Shown here: positions 12,301 to 24,200 of the stretch, piece by piece | Layout: each line of letters begins with the position of its first letter | How positions within the stretch are numbered: position 1 is the stretch's first letter | Assembly: GCA_012064415.1 (NCBI GenBank) | Contig: SSNU01000247.1 | Coordinates: 1,116,629 to 1,180,628, forward strand | Source of the DNA: Gyrodactylus bullatarudis | Taxonomy: Eukaryota; Platyhelminthes; Monogenea; Gyrodactylidea; Gyrodactylidae | Reading direction: 5' to 3' | Length of the DNA stretch: 64,000 nt | Position numbers and translations under genes: made by a program | The notes under the pieces: generated by a model | What the model was told of the DNA's origin: nothing | Seen by the model: only the letters and a program-made list of their open reading frames with translations | Databases searched by the model: none

Positions 12301-13050
12301 ATGATGTAATTTGGAAATTCAGATAGATTTTCAGACAATTCAAAATATTTTCAATGACAACTTGTGAAGCAACTAAAAAACTAGAGCAAATACAATACCG
12401 CTTCCTTGAATCTTGCTTTGGTATTGAATCCTACAGGGAATGCCTCCGAATGGCCTCTATTTTTCCAATCTGGCTAAGAAGAATAGCCTCCTCAATAATA
12501 CTTTATAACTCATCTTGTCCGAATAGTAAATCGACCTATAATACTAGAAATCACAAGAAATACTCAATTCTACTTAACAATATACTCCCCTTACAATTAA
12601 GATCCAGATTGGATATTCGCAAAATCCTTTCAACTAATATCAACCCTCGCTTTGGATATCGGGGTTTATACACCCCATTTGTATTAAAACTCCCATAATC
12701 GAAATTGAATATGCAGAGCGAGGGTTAAATCAACTTGTGAATATCTCAAAACTTTAATCCCAGATGATCTTAACGTATTCAAAAACTATTTTTCATAATC
12801 AGATGTATCCATAATTTTTGTGAATTTTTTCTTTCAAATATAAATTTCTAATCCAAATGAAAAAGGATACAACTCACATTTGATGGGTTCCATAGAAGAA
12901 AACGGCATACTTTCCCTTTGGAATCGTTATATCTTCAGGCAGAACATCAATCTAGATAATAACATTTTAAAAAATGGGAATTACTCTTGCCGGCCATGCT
13001 GGATATCCACGCATTTTAGCAAGCACTTTATCGCCGGGATTGAATGACAT
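9321..13050 (-). CDS. PSIP1: LEDGF/HDGF-family chromatin protein with PWWP and integrase-binding domains
   Basis: Exons 12985-13050, 12878-12951, 11828-12295, 11697-11765, 11384-11655, 9993-11329, 9843-9938 and 9321-9788 join in phase to about 949 residues. The first two exons encode a PWWP domain: FNPGDKVLAKMRGYPAWP, then YAVFFYGTHQ. PWWP domains read methylated histone H3K36. The middle is a long Ser/Glu/Lys-rich disordered region with AT-hook-like TPARRR and KKTPRRKP motifs. Near the C-terminus LLHLTKAWDLMETIKK joined to CRRYKASDKV matches the integrase-binding domain fold of LEDGF/HDGF2, which in those proteins tethers partners such as MLL/menin and IWS1 to chromatin. The last exon adds a Ser/Lys-rich tail with a coiled-coil-like LQLQVNDILSKIKKTEERV. 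HDGFL2 is an equally good name. Intron 2 (582 nt) holds a retroelement fragment. Confidence 0.85.
11330..11383 (-). other. In-frame 54-nt mini-intron (or retained segment) in the LEDGF-like gene
   Basis: On the minus strand this segment starts GTCTGT and ends TTTTCAG. It is 54 nt long, has no stop, and keeps frame whether spliced or kept. If translated it would give a hydrophobic Phe/Asn-rich stretch in the middle of a highly charged region, so splicing is favoured. The donor is weak. Confidence 0.55.
12354..12698 (+). mobile_element. Fragment of a non-LTR (LINE) reverse transcriptase, C-terminal end
   Basis: A plus-strand frame of about 114 residues, antisense inside intron 2 of the LEDGF-like gene. 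It contains KLEQIQYRFLESCFGI followed by ECLRMASIFPIWLRR, the pattern seen just after the catalytic core of LINE reverse transcriptases (K-L-E-x-I-Q-x-R-F, then the LxxLPxxxxRR-type block). No catalytic FADD-type motif, endonuclease or poly-A tail is present, so it is a dead 5'-truncated copy. I judge the family from pattern only and cannot assign a clade. Confidence 0.5.
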
Positions 13051-13311
13051 ATGAAAAAGTTTAGTTTCTTAAAATTTCTTATTAGAATTATCAAAACTAT
13101 CACTTTAAACAAAATTGAAGTGAAGAAATTCATTCTGCTATTGTTTATTTCTCTAAATTATTTAAAAATTAATTCATCTTGAGGTTTGTAGGTCTCTTAT
13201 GAAATGTGTTAACTTTGGTAACTAGAAAGGTTTAAAGATCTCGATCAAAAATAAAATTTCATTAAAGAGCCTTATTTTCATTGAATATACATATATATAT
13301 AAAAGCTTTCT

Positions 13312-15017
13312 TTAGGATTCTTCATAAACATTATTGTTAGATTCAATATTTTTAATTAATTTGTAAAGTTGGCTGGCAGCTTGAACATCGTTATGCTCCA
13401 AGCAGAATGATTGAATCTCAACGAGGATATTCCCTTTCTTGGTATCCAGAACTTTATTTCTAATAAGAGCCTAAATGAAAATTAAGAATTAGTGAAATTT
13501 TAAAATACAAAAAGCTGAGTAACAAACCTGAAGCAGAACACATACAACTCGGACTAGTCTAGTTTTCATATATTTGTCTTCAGTTTTGTTACAAGTTTTG
13601 AGGCAATTCGAAATATAAATATGCAAGAATTCTTCTGGTAAATTTATTTGAGTAGCTAGTCTATTGACTACCTCCATAGACTGAATTGTTGCTTCCATTT
13701 TAACCAGAGAAGCAAAGTATTCTGTTGCTAGGTCTGATTTTATAAGCCTAAGAAGTACCTCGATTGCAATGACAGGATTTTTTTGTACAATTTTGGGAAT
13801 CTGTTTAGAATGAATAAATATAAATGTGTCTTACATTTTCGGGAGCGATGGAGACTCTCTCCATAATTTCAGGGGATTCTTGAATAAATTGCACAATTTG
13901 ATTTTGCTGTGCTTGAGTTAGGACTATGTCGAATGCCATGTTAATCAAACTTTCAGCCTAAAAATTAAAAGATTTCAACTAACATCATCAACTGATGACT
14001 TGTCCTCTCCACTCTCAAAATCCGAATTCTCGGGAATTTCTGGGAATTTGTAATCATCATAGATTGTATAATCAAAATGAAATTCATGAATATTTGCCGG
14101 AGGATACAGCCAAATATAATCATCGTTAAAATTGTTGGATGAAATTGGTTGGTTAAGACTCAGACCTGGCAGAGGATCTCCAAGTTTCCATTCAGCAGAA
14201 AGATTTCGTTCATAACTAAAGTCTTTAAGCATGGGCCTTGACTAAAAATCAGCTAGTGAGGTTATTTAACTCACAATAGAGGGTGGAATTCGAATAAACT
14301 CAGGACCATTAGTAGAGTTGAGGGCAAACTCTTCAATATAATCCTCGTCAGTATAAGTTTGAAGTAACTCAATAAATTTTTGAAGAGAATCCCTGCATTC
14401 ATAGGCCTCTTCAGAGCCAAGTTGACTATATAAAATATGAAAGAATTGCAAAGAGTTACTTATTAATAAAGTCTGGATCAGACATGACAACGGGAAGAAT
14501 CATTTGCAGCGATTTCTTCTCGACATATGGCTTCAGGGGAAATTTAATTTGCATTGTCAAAATATTAGCAGGTTTGTAAATAGAAATCTGTTAAAAATTA
14601 GAATTAAAGATTACTTCTTTTATCTGTTCGTTATCTGACAAAAGATTTTCGATGAAATAAGCAACTGTTTCTGGTAGATAAGGTTTATTCTTAATTCATT
14701 AATTTAGGCAAATTACTTTGAAAAGAGTTAGAGATATTGATAAGAAATCCAAAGACTTGCTATTTTCTTTGAGCTGGAATAGAACGAATAACAGATAGAG
14801 AATGAGAGAATGATCTGTGACCAATTCATTTTCTAATACAAATAACTATTGAAAAAAATGTTAAAATATTTTGATTTACAATCTGTCTCGCTAGCTTCAG
14901 ATACTCTGGCTTATTAGGAACTTTGAGTAAAGTGGAATAAAAGTTTTTGAATGTTATTGAAGCATCCAAATTCTTGATAACATCATTAAGTGAGGTCAAG
15001 TCTTTGACCGTTAGCAT
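13312..15017 (-). CDS. CNOT11: CCR4-NOT complex subunit 11
   Basis: Nine exons: 14880-15017, 14717-14845, 14615-14689, 14460-14587, 14275-14425, 13984-14241, 13835-13957, 13528-13800 and 13312-13470. They join in phase to 477 residues, close to the usual CNOT11 length. CNOT11 is the antenna-like subunit that binds CNOT10 and CNOT1 in the CCR4-NOT deadenylase, a cytoplasmic regulator of mRNA decay. The C-terminal half is diagnostic: IPKIVQKNPVIAIEVLLRLI, ATEYFASLVKM, QSMEVVNRLATQINLPEEF, HIYISNCLKTC and DKYMKTRLVRVVCVLLQALI match the DUF2363 region almost without gaps. A divergent centre contains the conserved GPEFIRIPPS and YIWLYP. Introns are tiny (26-34 nt except the last, 57 nt). The start lies 107 bp from the TBC1D10-like start on the other strand. 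Confidence 0.95.
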
Positions 15018-15124
15018 CAGAATTCAAAATTTCCAGTGGTTTGAACAAATTTAAGACCGGTCAATTTGTTGTTTTACTCTATTCAAATCTCAAGTCGGAA
15101 AATGTCCTCAGAAAATACTTAGAA
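15018..15124. promoter_or_regulatory. Short divergent promoter region, CNOT11 / TBC1D10-like
   Basis: The two divergent start codons are 107 bp apart. The plus-strand frame is open back to about 15041, so the RabGAP could start slightly upstream of the chosen ATG, leaving even less space. No core promoter element stands out. Confidence 0.4.
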
Positions 15125-18100
15125 ATGGAATCTGAAGAAAAGCTAGATCCTACCAAAGATTCCCCTGAAACACTAAATGATGAAAATAGTCTTGAATACA
15201 ATCGTTATGGATTTTATTCTGGATCCCAGTTTGAAGAAGACCAAAGGTAAAAATTCGCGAATTATTTTAATTTTAATTTGTAATCTAAATATTTTAACCA
15301 GGCGCATATCCATGGAGACGTATAGGAAAAGAGAAATGAAGTGGGCTTCAATGCTCAAAAACTGGGATGATTGGGCTTCAAAGAAAAATAAATTACGAGA
15401 ACGTTGTCGTAAAGGTATTCCAGATTCTTTTCGCAGTGAAGTATGGCAAAGGTTATGCAATAGTCCATTAACATCTGTTAATAACCTTAGTATGGGAGCT
15501 ATGAACAGGAAAAGTATAATTCAGAGACCCTCTCTCCTGAGCTCAGTCGTTGGATCCTCTCTTTCTCTGAGATCAGATAAACCTTTCAGGTATATTTAAT
15601 CCTTTATTTTTCATTTTTTGATTTAATTTTCATCTTTGATCCATCTATATCATTTTTCGTTATTGGTTATAATTATTTAAATCTTTAGATGAATTTGGCG
15701 TAAGAAATTATGAGATTTATTGCAATAGATGGACTCGAGTTTATTCGCCTAATAATACATAGTTTTCCTTCTGGCTAGTTTTGTTTGCTAATCTAGAATT
15801 AATTAATTCATAGACATGATCAATATTTTTCGAGTAAAAAAGTCCTCCTTGGTAAGAGTGAGACTGATGCAATATCCCAGTTCGGTACAACAGACGCGCA
15901 TAAAAAGAAAAAGACCCTGTCAATATCGACAGATGGAATTCCTCCAATGAGTCAAGATAGAAAGGCCAAAGGTTCCTTTTCCTTGCTCATTAGGAAACTT
16001 TCCATTCGTCGTGAGAATATTGAACCTAAAAAGATTGACTCCTCAACCAGCAGTTCATCTGGCTATCAGAGTAAAAACAATCAGCATCCTGGTATTCCTC
16101 TCACCATTCAAGAGGCTCTCAGCCCGCCAACAGAGAATCTTTACTCTTCAGAAAGCAATCAAGTCTGTAGCTCATACTCCACTCCTGTGAGTTTTGATTT
16201 CCTTTTGTGATTTTGCTCTATACATTTCTCTTACCTTTGCACAACTTTATCATTATTCATACAATTATTTTCAAGTCCATTTTTGTAAAGAATGATTTCA
16301 ACGTAAGTCTGTCTCTCTCTCTCTCTTTTGCATATATCACACACATTCACCTTCATTAGTTAATTATTTCCTCTCTTGTCTTGATTATTAAATTTGGATT
16401 TCTTCTTCTACAACAAATGAGCAATTACCCAATCCATATAAATCATTTATTACAAATTTATCTTGTTGAGTTCAAGATTAAATTGAAGAGTAAACTCCAA
16501 AATTAGAGGCCTCAAAATTCAATAATATGGTCATTTTTACATATCATAGTCCAAGGACAGTTCCCGGAACCACAGATAAAAAAATCCCAGATCAAAGAGG
16601 TCATAAATCTCTATTTTGGGATAAAGGATAAGCAAGTTATGGAGAAAATAGGGGCAAATCTCTAGAACTGTATCTTGAAAAGTATATGAGAAGTTTTGGT
16701 ATTCACTCTCGCAATTAGGAAAAAATTTTTAAAGAAAGAATTCTGATTAGACTCGCTGTATGATTCAGTAATTTCACTCCTGATTCATCCCCCAACCCAC
16801 CTGATTCACCCGTTTTTTCTTGACAAGATTTTGATTTATTAAATTTCGAGCCACTACCCTTGTGTGATTGACCAATTTTTACTGTGCAATCTATTTATTG
16901 CATTTAATATTATATATAGGTTGCATGTTAGAGAAATACATATAGATAATGATTAGAGAAAAAATCTCCCAAATAAAAATTATATGCATTATTATGATCC
17001 ATTTGTTAAGCAGTATAGCTCCCTGGGATCGTCAAAGAACTATGACCAGTTTGTGTCAGCCTACGACTCTAAAGAGAATCGTCTTTCACCCTTTCTCCAG
17101 TCCTCTGGCCTAGATTCTGCGGAAGAGGAACGTCTCCCATCTACAAATGCCAGCTGTGATGATAATGAAAAGTCGTTTCCTAACAAGAGACTTCAATCCT
17201 CCGTCTCACTGGCCTCTATGGAATCAGACATTTCTATAAACAATTACTACTTTCCGAATAAGACCAAGGCTTCTGGAGTCTTCAAAAAGTCACAGACCAA
17301 AGGTTCCACCCTTGTCGCCTCTGGCCTAGATAGTGAAGAAGATCCTGTCCTCTTGTATAATTACTATCGAGATCAAACACCGAAGGAACATAATCTCACT
17401 CAGATTGACAAAGATATTGAACGCCAGTTTCCATTTCATCATCTATTCGCTTCAAAGGAAAAATTTGGGTTTGTTTTTCTTTTTTGAAATAAATTATAAT
17501 TGATTAATAATAAATTAATTATCAAAAAGGGAATGTTCCAATGTAAAGCATTTTGATGCGTTATACACATACGACATTTTTGAAACTGAATGTGATACTG
17601 TCTATGGGATTTAGATGTTTTATTCTACTTTTTAAAGTCTTTCGATACCAGGGGGGTCGTAACAGGCTCCAACCAGCATTTTACAATGATCTCACAACAT
17701 TTCTTCTCGATTCCTTTTCTAAAATATTCATCACAAAATATATTTTTGCTGCTAGGCTGTATTTTTGGAATCCCACAAGACTTAGGAGAGAATAAATTTT
17801 TATGTATTTTTACAATTTTTATAGTCAGACAATTCTGCGAAATATTCTAAGTGCCTATACAGTTCGTAATCCAAACGAGGACTATTGCCAAGGACAAGCC
17901 CCAATAGCAGCAGTCCTTATCATGTACATGCCAGAGGTGAATGCCTTCTGGGCTTTCACTCAAATCTGTGAACACTATCTCCAAAAGTATTTTGTCGATG
18001 ACCTCGATATCCTCCTCATTGACGGAGATGTCCTCTTTGGCCTCCTCAGTTCTATCGACAAGAGTGTCTACAAATATTTGGTAAGCTATTAACATTTCTA

Positions 18101-19875
18101 TGCATTGAGCCTTGATAAGATCTGGCTTATGTATTAGTTAATTTGCGATTTTTTCCTTACTCTTATACTTTATAAAAAATAAATTCTCATTTAAAGCCTT
18201 TTCATTTTTTTAGTTGAATCATTTTCTTCTTTTTTTGTCTCTGGCTATTCACACAATTCGTCTATAATTGGATTCGCTGAGAGTTGAACGTATTTAAAAT
18301 AAGAAAAAAGTCCTGAAAAATATTATTGTTTGATAGGCTAGAGCAGATGTGAGAAAAACTTATTCAAAAATATTTTTATAAAAAACGTAAAATTTTCTTA
18401 AAAATTATTTCATCTTGAATTCGAATAAGGTCACTTTTTTGCGATATTTTTTACCACCCTACTTATGTATAAAGCTAAAGTTGAAATTATCTAGATTTGT
18501 ACAAAAATCTCAAAATTTTTCTCTGGTCAGTCAAGAAAGACGAGTATCTTCTTCAAGTAACAGCTTCAATCTGACCAAAAATGCCTCCAAATTTCCTCTT
18601 TTACAATCCATGATCTCAAAATCGATTTAAATCAACTGAATAAGGTTATTATTCACTTTCAACACAAATTTCCCTTTCAAGAAAAAGTAAAATTCTGCGT
18701 CATTTCGTTTTCCCATAACGATAGCGAGTTTTTCTCTATTTTTTATCTAACGATGATTGTAAATACCACTATTTAATCGTTCAAGATAAAAAATTTGCCT
18801 TATTTTGGCCAGATTGAGTTTTTTTTCTCCATTTCATAATACTCTTCGTTTTGAATATCCCGGGAAAAATTTATTGAGTGAATTTTCATCTAATTCATAT
18901 ACACGCGTACTTACTTGATATTTTATCAAACTAATTGTAATTTCCTGTTTGATTATAGACCAAGTTGAACATCTTCCCAAATCTCATAATGATAGACTGG
19001 TTCATGTGTGTTTACTCTCGGACGTTGCCATGGGAATGCTTCCTGCGTGTACTGGACATGTTTTTGTGCGAGGGTAAAATCATTCTGTACAAGGTTGGAA
19101 TTGTTCTCTTACGAAGATGCTTCGGCTCCAAGGAAATACGTCAGACCCACAGTGAAACATATGAAGCCTTGCAGAGGGTCAGGGAGTTTCCTCTCCAAAT
19201 AAAAGATACTGAAAAGTTTATCATGGAAGTGAGTTTTGGTTATTGGTCCATAAATGATCACTAATGCTATGTACCTTTTCAAGTCATTGACAAAAGGGAA
19301 GAAATGATAAATATCAATAGATTTTGGATTTATTCAACCATATTTATCTTCGAACCTCTACGAAAGAACTCCCTAGTTGGTTATGAGTAGAGCTACTAAA
19401 ATGCTACTTTTCCTCATTTTAATTGTGGTTGGAAAAATTCGTTTAGACCCTAAATTTGTTGAAACCAAATATATTTCTTAGTGAGAAAAATTTGCTTCGT
19501 TATTTTGAATGCTATTTTCCAGTGAATAATATATCACTTTGGTATAAAAGTTTTAATTTTGATCGAAAAAAATATTTCTCTCAAAACAAGAAAGTATTTT
19601 TAGGCCTCTTATTTAGAAACCTAAATCTCTCATTGGTTCTTGATTCGTTTGTTACAACTTGAAAGATTTGGTAAAAATACACAATTATTAGCTGAGAGTT
19701 AAAATTGTCGATCGTGTAACTTAAAGAACTATACAACTACACTTGATAGCCTGTATTGAAACTTGTGTATCTTTTAATTTAGGTTATAAGTTGTCCCATA
19801 ACTTTTACCATGGTCGCCAGGGAGACATGTGTCAAAAGTCAAAAGTATTTTGCCGAAAAGAACAAATCCAAGTGA
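15125..19875 (+). CDS. TBC1D10: TBC1D10-like Rab GTPase-activating protein with a very large insertion
   Basis: Exons 15125-15246, 15302-15589, 15835-16186, 16957-17468, 17825-18080, 18959-19228 and 19783-19875 join in phase to 630 residues. The TBC domain stimulates GTP hydrolysis by Rab proteins. Visible motifs: MKWASMLKNWDDW then CRKGIP and RSEVW (about 76-89); the arginine-finger motif IDKDIER (404-410) in QFPFHHLF context; the glutamine finger YCQ (445-447); then MYMPEVNAFWAF, IDWFMC, RTLPWECFLRVLDMFLCEG and a short tail. Order and wording match TBC1D10A-C (EPI64), but those have about 40 residues between the first two motifs and here there are about 310, Ser/Lys/Asn-rich, encoded by exons 2-4. 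The mammalian C-terminal tail is absent. Introns are longer (245-878 nt) than in the neighbours. The chosen start is the first ATG of the open frame. Confidence 0.88.
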
Positions 19876-21259
19876 ACACAATGCCAAAAAGTAGATGCAC
19901 CATGGGCAAGATAAATTATTAGGAGGACAGCTTTGTACAAATCAAAAAATGAATCAATCCCATTCCAGAGTGTACAACCATGTTAACATAACATTCATAT
20001 GGCCCGCCCCTGTATTTGTATGAAGGGTTCACATATGAATCGACTCTTGCCGTATACATATATATTCATTCATTACAAATCCAAAACATTTCAATATAAA
20101 TATATCATGAGAACAGATTTCAAATTGTGTAAATTTATCTATTTATTTATTCATGTACATTTCATCCATTGAGAGACTCATTGAAAGTGGTTTCTTGCTC
20201 ATTTAACCTGATGTCGTCTTAATTTCTACCTTCCCTCCTATTTTTCATTATCGTTATTATTATAGTCTTGAAAACGGTTTTGTTAGGGAATGTGTGTGTG
20301 TGGTACAGTATGAATTTTTGTGTAGAACTCATTTCTACAGGTCGGAGAGAGCATTGTCCACCCACTCTACCCTTTGTTATCCATTTATATCCTTGAATGC
20401 CAGTTATTATTTATCTCAAGAATGCCAAAATTCTCTTATGCCGTTATCTTGTCAAGTGAAGTCTTAATTTTCCTTGTTCTTCTTCGATAGTGAAAATGCT
20501 AAAATTAATTTTGTGATCATTGTGTATTAATGAAATAAAATTTAAATAGAATTTAAATGCTTGTTTTGCTCCCATCAAAAAGCTTCCTGAATTCCACACT
20601 TTGATTAGTTCTAATTTTGTTGCAATATAAGTTGATGAGAAGGCAAGTTTTGTAAAAAAATTGTATATTCTCTTTTCTTTTAATACAAACAAAAATAAAT
20701 AGTTGAGCAGAATAAAAAAATAATCCGATAAGTTAAGATTAAACTACATTTGCTTGTCTTTTGTAATACTTTATGGGTGCGTGTGACTTCATTTTGGTTT
20801 CTGTGTAAATCTCTCTTTCCTGGATAAGAAAGGACATGCTTTTAAAATACAAGAGATATATAATACTCGTTACATGTGTACAGAGAAGGAATATAAAATA
20901 GAAATTATAAATAGGTTATTGCACTGATTTTGTAATGTCAAGGCTAATAATAGAATGCGACAATATGTTAAAATGATGATCAATGAAAGAAATAGATGAC
21001 TATCTTGGTGCTCAGAGAGAGAGAGAGAGAGAGACAGTTGTGGTGAGAAAATAGTCATGATTGTCAAATGCAACTGGGTGAAATTGAAAGCTTCAACTGT
21101 AAACAAGGCCACACATACACACTGTCAACAATCATCTGGCTAGGTGTGTATGCAGTGTGAAAATGAAAACAACTTCCCTTAATATAATTTTATGGTGAAA
21201 GACGTCATCTCCCTGTCTAAAGGAATAGAATCCTTGAGGAGGATATGGATGAATCAATT
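19876..21259. other. Convergent intergenic region, TBC1D10-like / Sos
   Basis: Both flanking genes end here, so it contains two 3' UTRs. Low-complexity tracts include a GT run near 20292-20302 and an AG run near 21014-21036. I see no gene, RNA or transposon. Confidence 0.5.
21014..21036. repeat. (AG)n microsatellite
   Basis: An uninterrupted run of ga units read directly in the sequence, between the Sos and TBC1D10-like 3' ends. Confidence 0.8.
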
Positions 21260-24200
21260 CTATTGATTCTTTGGTGGAAGCGGAGGTGGATTGGCCTGAA
21301 TTTCATCATTTACACCTTGATAAATACAAATTTTTACATATTTGTATATTTTGATGTAAAAAAATCTCTATTGAGAATTATTTTTCAATGAATTTTACTA
21401 CGAGAAATGAAAGTATTAAAATTTTTGTAAAATTCCAAATGATAGTAGAAATTGAGTATTTTTTCATTTTAATTTTCAAAAATGACTGTATCTGATCAAG
21501 GCAAAAATAGATAATATTCTCAACCTGATCAGAATAACAATTGATCGAGAATTTCAATTGTATTTTCTAATATTGAAATTCAATGATAATTCTACAGAAC
21601 TCTATAATAATCTGAATAAAGATAGCTTGTATTGAGGATTCGAACTCACCTGAATCATCAAAGGAGTATTGCTTCTTAGCCTGGAAAGACAAGTTTTCCT
21701 CTTGTTTTTGTTGTTGATGAGAATAGACTCCCTCGTTGATGCTATATCTAGGCTGGTTGGTCCTCCTCTTTGGAGGTAAAGGTGGAGGAGTTTTGTTGAG
21801 CTGTATAGCCTGCTCTCGGTCGAGAATTTCCTCCAGGTCCTTACTCTGTAGACTGGGTGTCTTTAGGAATTTATTAGGATGCTGTATTGTCCCAATAGTG
21901 CTGGCCAATTGTTGATTTGGCATCAGGTTCAAACTAATCCTACGAAAACGAGATAGAGTATTCTTTGTAGAGGCTTCAGTTTGACTCATGGTGCTAATGA
22001 GGGATGTCAAGACTTTGAACTGTTTATCATTCCTGGTGGAGTTGATGTCAGGACAATGTAGAGAGAGAATATGAGCCATCTTGTGCTCGAAGGGTGTCAG
22101 GCGATCTCTAATCGGAATTTCCTTGATGCTATTCGGAAGGTGGATCTCATTATCATGTGGTTGAATGTCAAAAGATCTCTTTTGGAAGGAATCCTCGAGG
22201 TCGTATTGACTATTGAAGTCGAGACTCTTTAGTATGTCAAGGTTTTCTAGGAATTTCTTAAAAGTTGAAAGAACATGAATTAAAGCAAGTCATCCGTTTA
22301 TCTCGATAGTTCTCAACTTCAACTCAGCTTGCAGGAAAAATTCATCTTAACTCAGATGAAGTAAAACCTCCGAAAAATACGCTCGTGATTTGAATCCCAA
22401 ATGAAGTAGGTGAACATTTGATAATAATTTATTCTAGTTCTCATAACTAAATGTGATCTTAGATGGGTAATTGTGATATATAGACTACAAAAAGAGTTTA
22501 ATAATGCATTTTTTACATGGACTGTTAAATAATAAAAGAAATTGAAATTCGGCAAAATGATTGAAAGCCATAAAAGAGACAAGAGAGCGATGTTGAAGAA
22601 TAAAAAATTTCAAGTGAAGTGTCGTTAATCGATTTCAGTCATCATGAGATAGGAGCCTAGAGTTTCATTCTCTTCTTGAATGAACTAGATCTAATCATTT
22701 TCTAAGGCTAATTTCAAAAAGATTAAGATATGGCCATAGGAAGACTAGAAAAGTGAACGATTAAGAATTCTCTCAGCTCAAATGTTTATTTCCGTGTATT
22801 GACATTTCGAGTAGGGTTTTCATGACTAGGGATAGGTGCTCAAGTCTTTTAATATACATGTGTTTCTAATTTATGAGCTAATAAAGAAATAATCCAAACA
22901 TGTATGACAGGCATAGACCCGTTTCGTCTTTACTTAGACTCCTTAGTATACCGTAGCCGAGAATCGAACTATCAGGCCATGAGAATTGTAAGTTCAACAC
23001 TTTTGTAAAGGATTTGTAAAAAAGAAAAATAGATTAAATACTCCCTTTGCATGTTTTGGGGTATTCATTTTTGTTCTATCAAGTATTTTAGATACAGTTA
23101 GACCTGTGACTTATTAACCAAAAATTACTCTCTTCCCCCTGCCCCTTATTAATTTAGTTTTCGAGATCATCATCATACTTATGAGTATGGTTTCTGTATA
23201 AGCCTTACATTTTCTGAGCAAAAATAATAACTTTCATTCTATCAGTATTCATTCAGAAAACTTATTCTAAAAACATTTACACAATTTTTATCTTAACTCT
23301 CCAAAGTGGAGTCTAATTTAGACTGTCTAAGTCAAGACTATCATTTCTCAACTAGGTTATTGACCATAAAAGTATCATTGACCAGTTCTGTTAGAGTAGT
23401 GACTGATCTAACAAACACATCATTGCCTTAATCATAATTGTTGATGAGGAAAATCGAGTTCAAGATAAGAGGAGTTAATGTTTAGTGGGAAAATTCACGA
23501 TTTCAAAAAAGTTCATCAAAATGACGATAGGACTTGATTGGCATCCGAAAAAAAAACTTACTCTGATGACTGGATCAACCTGAATGTTATAGGGTATCTG
23601 TTGGAAGAGTAGAAAGTGATCAATAAGGTCGCTAAGTTGTCTGCACTTTGTGAAATTGATCATCTTCTGATTGAGCTTGTGTTGTTTATCTTCCTCGGAT
23701 GCAATGTCATCATCGATGGGGTCAATCCAGTCAGGAAACTCATTATCGATGCGAATTAATCTCTTACGATCACTGATGGCGACAAAGGGTACACCAGGTG
23801 GATTGATAGTGGCCAATTTTAGCTTATAGTCAATTATGAACTGGTCAATCGAGCTTTTCAATTTTTCTTCATTAAAGTAGAGATTGGTGAAGATCTCCTT
23901 GTGATGATTACGCGAGCGTTGAACTAATTGAACATGACTGTCATCAAGACGATAGACAGAGGCCGACTCAAGGGCACTCTTGACTTCCTGATGGCCTTGA
24001 AAGTTGTTCAAGGCCTCAAAGCATATCATGAGGTCGGCAAGCCTTTGCATAACTACGCATCGATCTTCGATTCCGTCAGCTGATAGAATCGACAAAACGA
24101 ACCAATTTATAATCTGAAGAGAGAATGTATTTTTTAGAACACTTTTGAGATTGATAAGAACTGGCGAAATATATATTTCTCTTATAAAATAACCAATGAT

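Noticed and set aside
17553..17795. Plus-strand open frame between TBC1D10-like exons 4 and 5
   Set aside because: Skipping it joins KEKFG to QTILRNILSAY exactly as in TBC1D10 proteins; the frame itself has no recognised domain.
22935..23015. Functional tRNA gene on the minus strand
   Set aside because: A T-loop-like sequence is present but no acceptor stem, D-arm A box or 7-bp closing pair can be formed.
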